Assembly (NCBI RefSeq): GCF_014192415.1
Contig: NZ_JACHXY010000001.1
Span: 1,426,001 to 1,490,000, forward strand
Length of the DNA: 64,000 bases
Reading direction: 5' to 3'
Source of the DNA: Microbacterium proteolyticum
Lineage (GTDB): Bacteria > Actinomycetota > Actinomycetes > Actinomycetales > Microbacteriaceae
The notes beneath the pieces are model-generated. The model had not been told where the DNA came from, made no database searches, and saw only the letters and a program-made list of their open reading frames with translations. Shown here one piece after another: positions 51,251 to 59,980 of the stretch (the first letter of the stretch is position 1; each line of letters starts with the position of its first letter). The position numbers and the translations under genes are program-made.

Positions 51251-52084
51251 TCACGCGGCGACGAGCGAGTGCACGACGGTGACGGCGGCGAGCTGACCTC
51301 CCGCGATCGCCGCCGCCAGCGAGAACATCGGGCCGGCGAGGTGGTCGGGCTGAGCGAGGTCGCCCACCGCGTAGACGCCCTCGACGCTCGTGCGGCCGAA
51401 CGGATCGGTGCGGACGGCGCCCGATTCCTGGCGTTCGAGGCCGAGCGCGTCGACGATCGCTCCGCGCACCGTCCACGTGGGGGCGACGAACGCGCCGGCC
51501 ACCTCCCGCGAGGAACCGTCGCCCAGGTGGAGGCGCAGTCCGTCTGCGATGCCCGTGACCGCGCGCACGTCGGCGGGCGTCACGACGAGGACCTCGGATG
51601 CCACCGGCTCGAGCATGCGGGCGAGAACGGCGGCGTGCGGCGAGGCGTTGACGATGGCGACGGGTCGGCCCGCGAACTCGTGCCCGTGGCAGAACGGGCA
51701 GTTGGCGACGGTGTCGCCCCAGTGCTCCGCGAGTCCCGGGATCGGGGGGAGTTCGTCGGCGACGCCCGTGGCGAGGATGACCGCGTGCGTGCGGAGTCGT
51801 CGGCCGTCCACCGTGACCGTCAGACCGTCGTCTTCACGTACGACCCCGGTGACGGCGGCATCCCGGACCTCGACGCTGTCGTAGGCCGCGACCTCGGCGC
51901 GCCCGATCCCGCGCAGTTCGGCGGGGTCGCGGCCGTCGTTGGTGAGCAGATTGTGGGCGTGGCGGACGGTGCCGTTGCGGTACGAGCCCGAGTCGACCAA
52001 CAGGGTGCGCCGGTGCATGCGCCCGAGGGTGAGGGCCGCCTGCAGGCCCGCGGGGCCGCCCCCGATGATGATCGCGTCGTACAC
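51251..52084 (-). CDS. NAD(P)/FAD-dependent thioredoxin-reductase-like oxidoreductase
   Basis: A 277-residue flavoprotein. The FAD loop is AIIIGGGPAGLQAALTLGR, the redox-like motif NCPFCHGHEF holds a CxxC, and a late GVYAVGDLA closes the FAD site. It lacks a distinct interface domain, so it resembles short TrxR-like or ferredoxin-NADP reductase-like enzymes. Start GTG at 52084 is set by AAGGAG; the in-frame ATG at 52129 lies inside the operator. It is divergent from a MerR regulator that probably activates it. Confidence 0.86.
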   Translation of the reverse strand: MYDAIIIGGGPAGLQAALTLGRMHRRTLLVDSGSYRNGTVRHAHNLLTNDGRDPAELRGIGRAEVAAYDSVEVRDAAVTGVVREDDGLTVTVDGRRLRTHAVILATGVADELPPIPGLAEHWGDTVANCPFCHGHEFAGRPVAIVNASPHAAVLARMLEPVASEVLVVTPADVRAVTGIADGLRLHLGDGSSREVAGAFVAPTWTVRGAIVDALGLERQESGAVRTDPFGRTSVEGVYAVGDLAQPDHLAGPMFSLAAAIAGGQLAAVTVVHSLVAA

Positions 52085-52120
52085 GATGGACTCCTTCCGC
52101 TTGTGTTCTCGTCCATCGTG

Positions 52121-52144
52121 TGACTTCATGTCGACATGAAGTCA
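52121..52144. promoter_or_regulatory. 24-bp perfect palindrome, probable MerR operator
   Basis: The two halves read TGACTTCATGTC and GACATGAAGTCA. On the minus strand a TTGACT -35 (52145-52140), a 19-base spacer and CACGAT give the stretched promoter typical of MerR activation. The palindrome includes the MerR start codon at 52136. Confidence 0.85.
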
Positions 52145-52609
52145 AGCGGGGAGTCCATCGGCGAGGCGGCGGCGCGGTTCGGGCTCGACACCCACGTGCT
52201 GCGCTACTGGGAGGACGAGGGGTTGTTGCGCCCCGACCGCGACGGTGCGGGGCGGCGCCGGTACGGCGACGACGACGCCGTGCGCATCGCGGTGATCCTG
52301 CGCAACAAGGCGGCGGGACTGACTCTCGGGCAGATCCGGGTGCTGCTCGACGACGACGCCCCCGACCGGCACCGGGTGCTCGAGGAGCACGTCGCCGAAC
52401 TCGACCGCCGTGCCGCCGACATCGCGCAGGCGCGCGCGATGACCGAGCACGCCCTGCGATGCCGGTCGCACGACATCACCCAGTGCCCGAGGTTCCGCAG
52501 CCACGTCGCCGACGTGCTCTCGGGCGAGGCGCGCTGGCTGCTCCTGCACACCGAGCCGACCGGCGGTCCCGTCGGCACTCCGCCGCCCGCCGGCGACGGT
52601 GCGAACTAG
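52136..52609 (+). CDS. MerR-family transcriptional regulator
   Basis: A 157-residue regulator with an N-terminal winged helix (SIGEAAARFGLDTHVLRYWEDEGLL), the second helix-turn region (RRYGDDDAVRIAVILRNKAAGLTL) and a dimer coiled coil (about 80-105). The effector tail is short, with two cysteines (about 104 and 112, LRCRSHDITQCPRF) that could sense metal or redox state. It reads away from the flavoprotein gene across a palindrome. The ATG lies in the operator, so it probably represses itself. Confidence 0.86.
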   Translation: MKSSGESIGEAAARFGLDTHVLRYWEDEGLLRPDRDGAGRRRYGDDDAVRIAVILRNKAAGLTLGQIRVLLDDDAPDRHRVLEEHVAELDRRAADIAQARAMTEHALRCRSHDITQCPRFRSHVADVLSGEARWLLLHTEPTGGPVGTPPPAGDGAN

Positions 52610-52612
52610 CAT
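52607..52612 (+). promoter_or_regulatory. -10 element of the leaderless helicase gene
   Basis: TAGCAT, overlapping the MerR stop codon and six bases before the GTG at 52619. Confidence 0.5.
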
Positions 52613-52618
52613 GGGCCG

Positions 52619-54001
52619 GTGACCACGCCGCCCCTCTCCGCCGAACAGCAGGCGCTGTTCCGGCTGATCGAGGACACGCGCGAGCACGTCTTCGTCACGG
52701 GCCGTGCCGGCACGGGCAAGTCGACGCTGCTGCAGCACCTGGCGTACAACACCAAGAAGCAGATCGCCGTCTGCGCGCCGACGGGGGTGGCCGCCCTCAA
52801 CGTCGAGGGGCAGACGATCCACTCGCTCTTCCGCCTGCCCATCGGGCTCATCGCGAACGGCGACATCGACCAGAACGACGCCACCCGGAAGCTCCTCAAC
52901 GCCATCGACACCCTGGTGATCGATGAGATCTCGATGGTCAACGCCGACCTGATGGATGCCATCGACCGCTCGCTCCGTCAGGCTCGGGGGCGGCGCTCCG
53001 AGCCGTTCGGTGGCACGCAGATCGTGATGTTCGGCGATCCGTACCAGTTGGCGCCGGTACCGCCGCGTGGGGACGAGGCGCGGTACATCGCCGACCATTA
53101 CCGCTCGTTCTGGTTCTTCGACGCGAAGGTCTGGTCGGGGGAGGCCGCGAGCGACGGTCTCATCGACATCGGCCGGCACGGGGCCGACCTGCACGTCAAC
53201 GAGCTCGTCGAGATCCACCGGCAGTCCGACCCCGGCTTCAAGACGCTGCTCAACGCGGTGCGGTACGGACGCGTCACGGCCGAGATGGCCGGCATCCTGA
53301 ACACCGCCGGAGCGCGCACGCCCCCGCATCCGGCTGACGGCGAGCATCCCATCATCACGCTCGCCACGCGCAACGACCGCGTCAACACCATCAACCGCCG
53401 CCACCTCGAGGAACTCATCGGGCGCACGCAGACGGCGGCGGCCGAGATCTCGGGCGATTTCGGCCGCGGGGAGGCGAACTACCCCGCCGAGATGGAGCTG
53501 ACGCTCAAGGTCGGGGCGCAGGTCATGTTCCTGCGCAACGACGGGGCGCAGTTCGGCGAGGCCCCGCGCTGGGTCAACGGCACGATCGGCACCGTGACCC
53601 GTATCGCCGGCGACAGCGTGCGGGTCGAGGTCGACGGCATCCAGCACGACGTGGAGCCGGCCGTGTGGGAGAGGTACCGGTACGCCTACGACCCGGGTAC
53701 GAAGAATCTCTCGCGCGAGATCGTCGCCGAGTTCACGCAGTTCCCCCTTCGTCTGGCGTGGGCCGTGACGATCCACAAGTCACAGGGCAAGACGTACGAC
53801 CGGGCAGTGGTCGACCTCGGCTCGGGTGCCTTCGCGCCGGGGCAGACCTACGTCGCCCTCAGCCGTCTCACCTCACTCGACGGCCTGTACCTGACGCGAC
53901 CGCTGCGCCCCGGCGACATCCGGGTCGACGAAGACGTCCGCCGCTTCATGAAGCAGGCGTGGCTCAGCCGGCAGGACGCGGCGGCGGCGCAGCAGGCGTG
54001 A
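52619..54001 (+). CDS. Pif1/RecD-like superfamily 1 DNA helicase
   Basis: A 460-residue helicase. Walker A is GRAGTGKST (28-36), Walker B is LVIDEISM (about 98-105), with the Q-x-x-L motif GDPYQLAPV and the late motif VTIHKSQGKTYDRAVVDLG. The VALSRLTSLDGLYLTRPL segment is typical of Pif1-type enzymes. It unwinds DNA 5' to 3', perhaps at G-quadruplex or stalled forks; the role here is not known. A TAGCAT hexamer six bases before the GTG indicates a leaderless start. Confidence 0.87.
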   Translation: MTTPPLSAEQQALFRLIEDTREHVFVTGRAGTGKSTLLQHLAYNTKKQIAVCAPTGVAALNVEGQTIHSLFRLPIGLIANGDIDQNDATRKLLNAIDTLVIDEISMVNADLMDAIDRSLRQARGRRSEPFGGTQIVMFGDPYQLAPVPPRGDEARYIADHYRSFWFFDAKVWSGEAASDGLIDIGRHGADLHVNELVEIHRQSDPGFKTLLNAVRYGRVTAEMAGILNTAGARTPPHPADGEHPIITLATRNDRVNTINRRHLEELIGRTQTAAAEISGDFGRGEANYPAEMELTLKVGAQVMFLRNDGAQFGEAPRWVNGTIGTVTRIAGDSVRVEVDGIQHDVEPAVWERYRYAYDPGTKNLSREIVAEFTQFPLRLAWAVTIHKSQGKTYDRAVVDLGSGAFAPGQTYVALSRLTSLDGLYLTRPLRPGDIRVDEDVRRFMKQAWLSRQDAAAAQQA

Positions 54002-54097
54002 CGTGCGCGCGCCACGCGGCTCACCGGGCGGGGTGGGGCGGCGGATCCGTGGGGGAGCGCCCCGAGCGCTCGGCGCGATGACCGGCGGCGCGATCGG

Positions 54098-54751
54098 TCA
54101 GGCGACCTGGTGGGCCTTGGCGCGAGTGAGATCCGCGAACAGTTCGGTGGTGAAGCGGTACGCGACGAGCACCTCGGCGATGACCCGTTCCTTCTCGGCG
54201 TCGTCCCAGGGGGCGGAGTCGAGCTGCTCGCGGTAGACGCTCTTGAACGCCTTCGGGTCGGCGATGTCGCCGAACAGCAGGAAGCCGATGCCGTTGGTCT
54301 CGAACCCGAAGCGGCGCTGCATCAGCCGACCGATCGACGGCCCGCCCGAGAGGTCGCCGAGGAAGCGGGTGTAGTGGTGCGCGACGAACCCTCCCGGCCA
54401 CGTCGCAGCAACCCGGCGGATGCGCGACACATAAGCCTGGGTGGTGGGCAACGGCCGGATCTCGCCCTGCCAGTGCGGACCGATCAGAAAGGAGAGGTCG
54501 GCTTCGAGGGCGGGCAGGCGCGAGAGCTTGTCGCTGAGGAAGACGGATGCCACCGGGTCGGTGCGCATGCGCGCCGAGGCCTCTTCGAGGGCGGCGTAGA
54601 GGAACCAGTGCTGGGCGAGGAGCGCGATGTAGTCGTCGCGGGTTCCGGCGCCGGTGAGCAGGTCGGTCATGAAGCCGTCGCACTCGCGGGGAGAGTGCGC
54701 GCTGCTGGAGCGCTCGCGCAGGGCCGCGGAGAACGGGAGGACGACGTTCAT
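54098..54751 (-). CDS. hmuO: Biliverdin-producing heme oxygenase
   Basis: A 217-residue all-helical enzyme. The proximal heme ligand is His19 (RERSSSAHSPRE) and the distal glycine-rich helix is GDLSGGPSIGRLMQRRF. It opens heme to biliverdin, CO and ferrous iron, so host or environmental heme serves as an iron source. The IdeR/DtxR box over its promoter fits iron control. Leaderless ATG at 54751. Converges on the helicase gene; no heme importer is adjacent. Confidence 0.93.
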   Translation of the reverse strand: MNVVLPFSAALRERSSSAHSPRECDGFMTDLLTGAGTRDDYIALLAQHWFLYAALEEASARMRTDPVASVFLSDKLSRLPALEADLSFLIGPHWQGEIRPLPTTQAYVSRIRRVAATWPGGFVAHHYTRFLGDLSGGPSIGRLMQRRFGFETNGIGFLLFGDIADPKAFKSVYREQLDSAPWDDAEKERVIAEVLVAYRFTTELFADLTRAKAHQVA

Positions 54752-54757
54752 GCGGCC

Positions 54758-54788
54758 ATCATACGCAAACGGTTAGGTTTGCCTAACC
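54758..54788 (-). promoter_or_regulatory. IdeR/DtxR iron box and leaderless promoter of hmuO
   Basis: GGTTAGG-TTTG-CCTAACC at 54771-54788 matches the IdeR/DtxR operator form. It overlaps the -35 (TTAGGC, 54786-54781), followed by a 17-base spacer and TATGAT (54763-54758). The ATG lies six bases further. Iron-loaded repressor would block this promoter. Confidence 0.85.
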
Positions 54789-54934
54789 CCTAGATTCCCG
54801 CGCGTCCGCGGCGAGGCGCAGTCGTGATGCAGACGTGACGGGCTGCGCACGCAAGCGGCGGGTTCGCGCAGGCGCCGTGTGTTTGAATGCATCGGGAGCG
54901 CGCTTCGCCGCGCTCGGAAACACTGGGGGTTCAC

Positions 54935-56206
54935 ATGGGGAGATGGCGTCGTTCCGCTGCCATCGCGGCGGCGGGCGCGGGAGTGCTGGTCGTCCTGTTG
55001 AGCGGTTGCACGGGCCCGAGCCCGGTGTCGATCGACGTCCCCGCACAGGTCGACGCCCCCCTCCCCGACGCCACGGTGACCGAGATGCGCGACGCCGTCA
55101 CCGCGGCCATCACCGCCACCGGTGCCACCGGAGCCGTCGTCGGCGTCTGGGCGCCCTGGAGCGGCAGCTGGGTGTCGGGCGTGGGCACCCAGAGCCCGGG
55201 TGGGGCGGAGGCGACCGCCGACCTGCAGTTCCGTGCGGCCGACGTCACCGGCGCCATGACCTGCGACGCCCTTTACCGGCTCGCCGCCGACGGCCGGTTC
55301 TCGCTGGACGACGCGGTGACCCAGTGGGTCAGCAACGTGCCCGGCTACGAAGACATCTCGCTGCGGCAGCTCTGCGACGGCACCTCGGGGCTCGCCTCCT
55401 ACACGTCGAGTCTCGACGGCCTGGTGTTGAGCAACCCCGATCGGGTCTGGAACGCCCGTGAACTGATGGCCTACGGCATCTCGAAGCCGCGCCTGAACGA
55501 CCCCGGCGTGGCGTTCGCCGCCTCGCCCACGAACTTCCTGCTCGCCGGCCTCGCCGTCGAACGCGTCACCGGCCAGTCGCTCGGCGAGGTCATCGCCGAG
55601 CGCGTGACGGCACCTCTCGACCTCCAGGCGACCTCCCTGCCGGCGCCGGCGGCCGCGGCTCCCGGTACGTCGTCGCTCACGGGGCACTGGTCCCAACCCA
55701 ACGCCGAGGGCGCGTTCGATTGCGCCGCTCCGCTGGAGTTCACGACGATGTCGGCGAGCTACGGCGCCGCCGCCTCGGGGGCCGTCACCGACATCCGCGA
55801 CCTCGGGCGCTACGCGCAGGCGCTGGCCACCGATGCGCTCCTGCCCGATGGCAGCGACCGTTTCGCCAACCCCGTGCCGGTCGCCTCCGATCAGCCCACG
55901 TGGTTCACGGCGGCGGGCGGGGCCTACCAAGCGGGGTCGCTCATCGGACAGTTCGGCTCGACGCCCGGTTACATCGTCGGGGCCTTCGCAGACCCCGCGA
56001 ACGGGATGTCGGTCGCCGTCGTGCTGAACAACTCGGCGGGCAACGAGAACACGGGAGCCTGGCTCGCGTGGCAGCTCGCGGCGATCGCTTCCAAGGCGCC
56101 CGCCGCCCAGGGCCAGACCATGCCCGAGGCGGGGCTGCCCTGGACGGCCGATCAGATGCGCGACAACATCGCCGCCAACGCGATCTGCGCGCCCCCCGCC
56201 GGATGA
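54935..56206 (+). CDS. Lipoprotein of the serine beta-lactamase/DD-peptidase fold lacking catalytic residues
   Basis: A 423-residue lipoprotein (lipobox LSGC, Cys25). The fold matches class C beta-lactamase-like hydrolases: FRAADVTGAMT aligns with the usual FRIGSVTKTFT, and SPTNFLLAGLAVERVTG with YSNTNYLLLG. But the SxxK serine and lysine are Asp103 and Gly106, and the YxN tyrosine and asparagine are Ala196 and Pro198. The HxG-type histidine is a glutamine (GQFGSTPGY). It therefore should not acylate and may be a binding or regulatory pseudoenzyme. Overlaps the EamA gene by ATGA. A longer frame from 54887 lacks a signal. Confidence 0.82.
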   Translation: MGRWRRSAAIAAAGAGVLVVLLSGCTGPSPVSIDVPAQVDAPLPDATVTEMRDAVTAAITATGATGAVVGVWAPWSGSWVSGVGTQSPGGAEATADLQFRAADVTGAMTCDALYRLAADGRFSLDDAVTQWVSNVPGYEDISLRQLCDGTSGLASYTSSLDGLVLSNPDRVWNARELMAYGISKPRLNDPGVAFAASPTNFLLAGLAVERVTGQSLGEVIAERVTAPLDLQATSLPAPAAAAPGTSSLTGHWSQPNAEGAFDCAAPLEFTTMSASYGAAASGAVTDIRDLGRYAQALATDALLPDGSDRFANPVPVASDQPTWFTAAGGAYQAGSLIGQFGSTPGYIVGAFADPANGMSVAVVLNNSAGNENTGAWLAWQLAAIASKAPAAQGQTMPEAGLPWTADQMRDNIAANAICAPPAG

Positions 56207-57111
56207 CCCCACGCGGCGGACAGGGGTCGGCCGCAGCCCTGGTCCTCGTGGGACTGGCGTGCCAGGAGGTCGGTGCGTCGTTCGCCGTCATGCTCTTCCC
56301 GCAGACGGGGCCCCTCGGCATCGTGATGCTGAGGCTGGTGTTCTCAGCGCTGCTGCTGCTCCTGATCGCCCGCCCGAGCCTGCGCGGCCACACGGGGTAC
56401 GCGTGGCGTTCCGTCGTCGGGTTCGGTGTCGTGCTGGCATCCATGAACGGGCTGTTCTACCTCGCGCTCGCGCGGCTGCCGCTGGGGGTGACCGTGACGA
56501 TCGAGGTGCTCGGTCCGCTGACGCTGTCCATCATCACGGCGACGGGGATCGCCCGGTGGCTGTGGGCCGGGCTGGCCTTGGCCGGCGTCATCGCCCTCGG
56601 CGCGGGCGGCTGGGACCGTCTCGACCTGCTCGGCGTCGTGTTCGCGCTGGGGGCGGCCGTGAGCTGGGCGCTGTACATCCTCGCGTCGGCGCGCGTGGGC
56701 CGTGAGTTCCCCCGGCTCGACGGGCTCGCGCTGGCGATGGCGGTGGGCGCCGTCATCGCCCTGCCCCTCGGGATCTGGCAGGCGGGGCCGGCGCTGCTGC
56801 GCGTCGACCTGCTCGCGCTGGGTGCGGCGGTCGCGCTGCTGTCGTCGACCATCCCCTACGCGTTGGAGCTCGTCGCGCTCCGGCGCCTGCCCGCCTCGGC
56901 GTTCGCGATCCTCATGAGCCTGGGGCCGGCGACGGCGTCGATAGCGGGCTTCCTGCTGCTCGGTCAGCACCTGTCCTGGCTCGAGATCGTGGGCATCGCG
57001 CTGGTCATCGCGGCCAGCATCGGCGCGGTACTCGCCGCCACCCGCCGGAGCGCCGCGGCACGGCATCCGGGACCCGACGCCGACGAACCGCTGAGCGAGC
57101 CCGTCGTCTGA
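56203..57111 (+). CDS. EamA-family (RhtA-like) exporter
   Basis: A 302-residue membrane protein with ten helices in two EamA repeats, ending in a charged tail (RRSAAARHPGPDADEP). Segments such as LPLGVTVTIEVLGPL and PYALELVALRRLPASAFAILMSL match the RhtA threonine/homoserine exporter branch. It overlaps the inactive beta-lactamase-like gene by ATGA. Substrate only inferred. Confidence 0.85.
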   Translation: MTPRGGQGSAAALVLVGLACQEVGASFAVMLFPQTGPLGIVMLRLVFSALLLLLIARPSLRGHTGYAWRSVVGFGVVLASMNGLFYLALARLPLGVTVTIEVLGPLTLSIITATGIARWLWAGLALAGVIALGAGGWDRLDLLGVVFALGAAVSWALYILASARVGREFPRLDGLALAMAVGAVIALPLGIWQAGPALLRVDLLALGAAVALLSSTIPYALELVALRRLPASAFAILMSLGPATASIAGFLLLGQHLSWLEIVGIALVIAASIGAVLAATRRSAAARHPGPDADEPLSEPVV

Positions 57112-57297
57112 GCGGATGCCACCGTGCCGCGGTCGGCGCACGGTGGTCGGCTCCGTCACGTGCCACAGCGCGTCGCAGCCGACGGGCAACGCCGTCGGCG
57201 CCGACTGGCGTTCCGCGCTCATGAAGCGGGGGCAACGGCCCCGAGAAGTAACCTGCGCGTTGGCCCCGGGCATAGGCGGCGGTAGTACAACGGAGTA

Positions 57298-58296
57298 ATG
57301 CCCATCATCGACAGCGCGGTGTACGTCAGCGGTCGCCGCATCGAGAACCCCTCGAGTCTCGACCAGACCTTCGAGTACATGGAGGCCCACGGCGGGATGG
57401 CGTGGATCGGCCTGCTGCGCCCGTCGCCCGACGAACTCGAGCGCGTGGCCGCGGAGTTCTCGCTGCATCCGCTCGCCGTCGAGGACGCGCTCACAGGGCA
57501 TCAGCGGGCGAAGCTCGAACGCTACGGCGGCAACCTCTTCGCGGTGCTGCGTCCGGCGCGCTACATCGATGAGACCGAGACGGTCGAGTTCGGTGAACTG
57601 CACGTGTTCATCGGCCCCGACTACGTCGTGACGGTGCGCCACGCCGAGGTTCCCGACCTCGCGCGCGTGCGTCGCCGACTCGAGAAGCAGCCCGACCTGC
57701 TGGCCCGCGGACCCGAGGCCGTGCTCTACGCGATCCTCGACGAGGTCGTCGACCAGTACGACCCCGTCGCGCGCGGGCTCCAGAACGACGTCGACGAGAT
57801 CGAGGACGGACTGTTCAGCTCGGGCGGTGCCGACCTCACGCAGCGGATCTACCAGCTCGCCCGCGAGGTCATCCACTTCCAGCGGGCGACCGAGCCCCTG
57901 CGCGACATGCTCGAGTCGCTGCTCCGCGGCGCCGAGAAGTACGGCGTCGACATCGAGCTGCAGCGCTCGCTCCGCGACGTGCTCGACCACGTGCTGCGCC
58001 AGTGCGAGAAGCTGACGGCGCTGCGCGCGATCCTCGACAACGCGCTCACCGTCAACGCCACCCTCGTCACGCATCGTCAGACCGAGACCTCTCTCGAGCA
58101 GAACGAGCAGGTGAAGAAGATCTCGGGATGGGCGGCCATCCTGTTCGGGCCGTCCCTGGTCGGCGCGATCTACGGCATGAACTTCCAGAACATGCCCGAG
58201 CTCGAATGGCAGTTCGGCTATCCGATGGCGATCGCGCTCATGGTGGCCGTGTCGGGCGGACTGTGGCTGACGTTCAAGCGGAAGAAGTGGCTCTGA
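57298..58296 (+). CDS. corA: CorA-family magnesium/cobalt channel
   Basis: A 332-residue protein with a large cytoplasmic N-terminal domain and two C-terminal helices. The signature GMN occurs in [11 protein letters not shown] before the last loop. It forms a pentameric Mg2+ channel. A GGAG ribosome site precedes the ATG by four bases. The 186-base gap before it shows no recognisable Mg riboswitch. Confidence 0.93.
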   Translation: MPIIDSAVYVSGRRIENPSSLDQTFEYMEAHGGMAWIGLLRPSPDELERVAAEFSLHPLAVEDALTGHQRAKLERYGGNLFAVLRPARYIDETETVEFGELHVFIGPDYVVTVRHAEVPDLARVRRRLEKQPDLLARGPEAVLYAILDEVVDQYDPVARGLQNDVDEIEDGLFSSGGADLTQRIYQLAREVIHFQRATEPLRDMLESLLRGAEKYGVDIELQRSLRDVLDHVLRQCEKLTALRAILDNALTVNATLVTHRQTETSLEQNEQVKKISGWAAILFGPSLVGAIYGMNFQNMPELEWQFGYPMAIALMVAVSGGLWLTFKRKKWL

Positions 58297-58369
58297 GCCG
58301 TGGCATCCGGATGCCGCCGATCTCGGCGCGCTTGCTGGACAGCCGGTGCGCGAATCGAATGATGGGTAC

Positions 58370-59878
58370 GTGAACGACTCCACTCCGGGCCCGAGCGACG
58401 CCGCCGAGCCGACCCACACCTCGACCGTCGATCTCGAGGACAGCGGCTACCACAAGGGCCTGTCGTCGCGTCAGGTGCAGATGATCGCCATCGGCGGTGC
58501 GATCGGCACGGGGCTGTTCCTGGGTGCAGGAGGTCGTCTCGCCGAGGCGGGTCCCGCGATCGTCGTCTCGTACGCCGTGTGCGGCGTGTTTGCGTTCTTC
58601 ATCCTGCGCGCGCTCGGCGAGCTGGTCCTGCATCGCCCGAGCTCGGGATCGTTCGTGTCGTACGCACGCGAGTTCTTCGGCGAGAAGGCGGCCTTCGTCT
58701 CGGGCTGGTTCTACTGGATCAACTGGGCGATGACGACGATCGTCGACATCACCGCCGCCGCGGTCTACATGAACTTCTTCGGCAAGTACGTGCCCTGGAT
58801 CGGCGCGGTGCCCCAGTGGGCGTGGGCGCTCATCGCGCTCATCGTGGTGCTCGCGGTCAACCTGGTGTCGGTCAAGGTGTTCGGCGAGCTGGAGTTCTGG
58901 TTCGCGCTCATCAAGGTCGCAGCCCTCGTGGCGTTCCTGCTCGTCGGCATCTACTTCGTCGTGTTCGGAACACCCAACGGCTCGCCCGTCGGGTTCACGC
59001 TCATCGCCGACAACGGCGGGTTCCTGCCGAACGGCATCCTCCCCGCCATCCTGCTCATGCAGGGCGTGGTCTTCGCGTACGCGTCGATCGAGCTGATCGG
59101 CACCGCCGCCGGCGAGACGAAGAATCCCGAGAAGGTCATGCCGCGGGCCATCAACTCCGTGGTGGTGCGTGTGGCGGTGTTCTACGTCGGCTCGGTGCTG
59201 CTGCTCTCTCTTCTGCTGCCCTTCACCGCCTACTCGGCGGGGGAGAGCCCGTTCGTGACGTTCTTCGCCTCGATCGGCGTTCCGGGCGTCGACGTCATCA
59301 TGAACATGGTCGTGCTGACCGCGGCGCTGTCGTCGCTGAACGCGGGGCTGTACTCGACGGGACGCATCCTCCGATCGATGGCCATCGCGGGGTCCGCGCC
59401 GCAGTTCGCTGCTCGTATGAACAAGGCGGGCGTGCCGTACGGCGGCATCGCGATCACGGCGACCGTGGCGCTGCTGGGTGTCGTGCTGAACTTCTTCGTC
59501 CCCGCCGAGGCCTTCGAGACGGTGCTGAGCGTGGCGTCGGTCGGCATCATCTCGACGTGGGCGACGATCATCATCTGTCAGATGCGCCTGAAGCAACTCG
59601 CCGACCGCGGAGAGCTCGTGCGGCCGTCGTTCCGGCTGTTCGGGGCGCCGTACACGAACTGGATCACGCTGGTGTTCCTCGCCGGCGTCCTCGTGCTCGT
59701 GTTCGTCGACTCCCCCGCGACGCTGGTGGCCACCATCATCGCGGTGATCGGCATCGTGATCGGCTGGTACGCCTGCCGCGGGCGCATCGCCGCGCTCGCC
59801 GCGGAGCGCGAGGGGTTCACCGGGACGTACCCGGTGGTGCCGAGTCCGTTCCCGAAGGCGTCCGGCACGAAGGAGTGA
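58370..59878 (+). CDS. Amino acid permease (APC family, AnsP/CycA-like)
   Basis: A 502-residue transporter with 12 helices. It begins [26 protein letters not shown], the standard APC start, and has the conserved [24 protein letters not shown] block. The subgroup includes L-asparagine, D-serine/D-alanine/glycine and GABA permeases, so the substrate is an amino acid of unknown kind. The GTG at 58370 is chosen because AATGAT lies six bases upstream (leaderless) and no ribosome site supports 58346. Confidence 0.9.
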   Translation: MNDSTPGPSDAAEPTHTSTVDLEDSGYHKGLSSRQVQMIAIGGAIGTGLFLGAGGRLAEAGPAIVVSYAVCGVFAFFILRALGELVLHRPSSGSFVSYAREFFGEKAAFVSGWFYWINWAMTTIVDITAAAVYMNFFGKYVPWIGAVPQWAWALIALIVVLAVNLVSVKVFGELEFWFALIKVAALVAFLLVGIYFVVFGTPNGSPVGFTLIADNGGFLPNGILPAILLMQGVVFAYASIELIGTAAGETKNPEKVMPRAINSVVVRVAVFYVGSVLLLSLLLPFTAYSAGESPFVTFFASIGVPGVDVIMNMVVLTAALSSLNAGLYSTGRILRSMAIAGSAPQFAARMNKAGVPYGGIAITATVALLGVVLNFFVPAEAFETVLSVASVGIISTWATIIICQMRLKQLADRGELVRPSFRLFGAPYTNWITLVFLAGVLVLVFVDSPATLVATIIAVIGIVIGWYACRGRIAALAAEREGFTGTYPVVPSPFPKASGTKE

Positions 59879-59880
59879 TC

Positions 59881-59980
59881 CCCGCGGGTCAGGCGTGGAA
59901 CGGCCAGCCGTAGGACGCCTCGGGGATCGCCCCGCGGGTCAGGCGTCGAGCGGCCAGCCGCAGTACGCCTCGGCGAGGTA
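59881..59980 (-). repeat. 50-bp tandem duplicate of the pobA 3' end
   Basis: The first 50 bases repeat the second 50 with about ten changes. The second unit is the true pobA tail (EAYCGWPLDA, stop); the first still reads EASYGWPFHA and a stop in the same phase. The copy looks like the C-terminus of a related PobA. Confidence 0.8.

Noticed and set aside
57270-57297. tRNA-like string GGCGGTAGTACAACGG before corA
   Set aside because: No cloverleaf partner arms, no TTCGA loop, and it runs straight into the corA ribosome site and start.
57112-57297. Magnesium (M-box) riboswitch before corA
   Set aside because: The region is 186 bases but I could not recognise the conserved M-box core.
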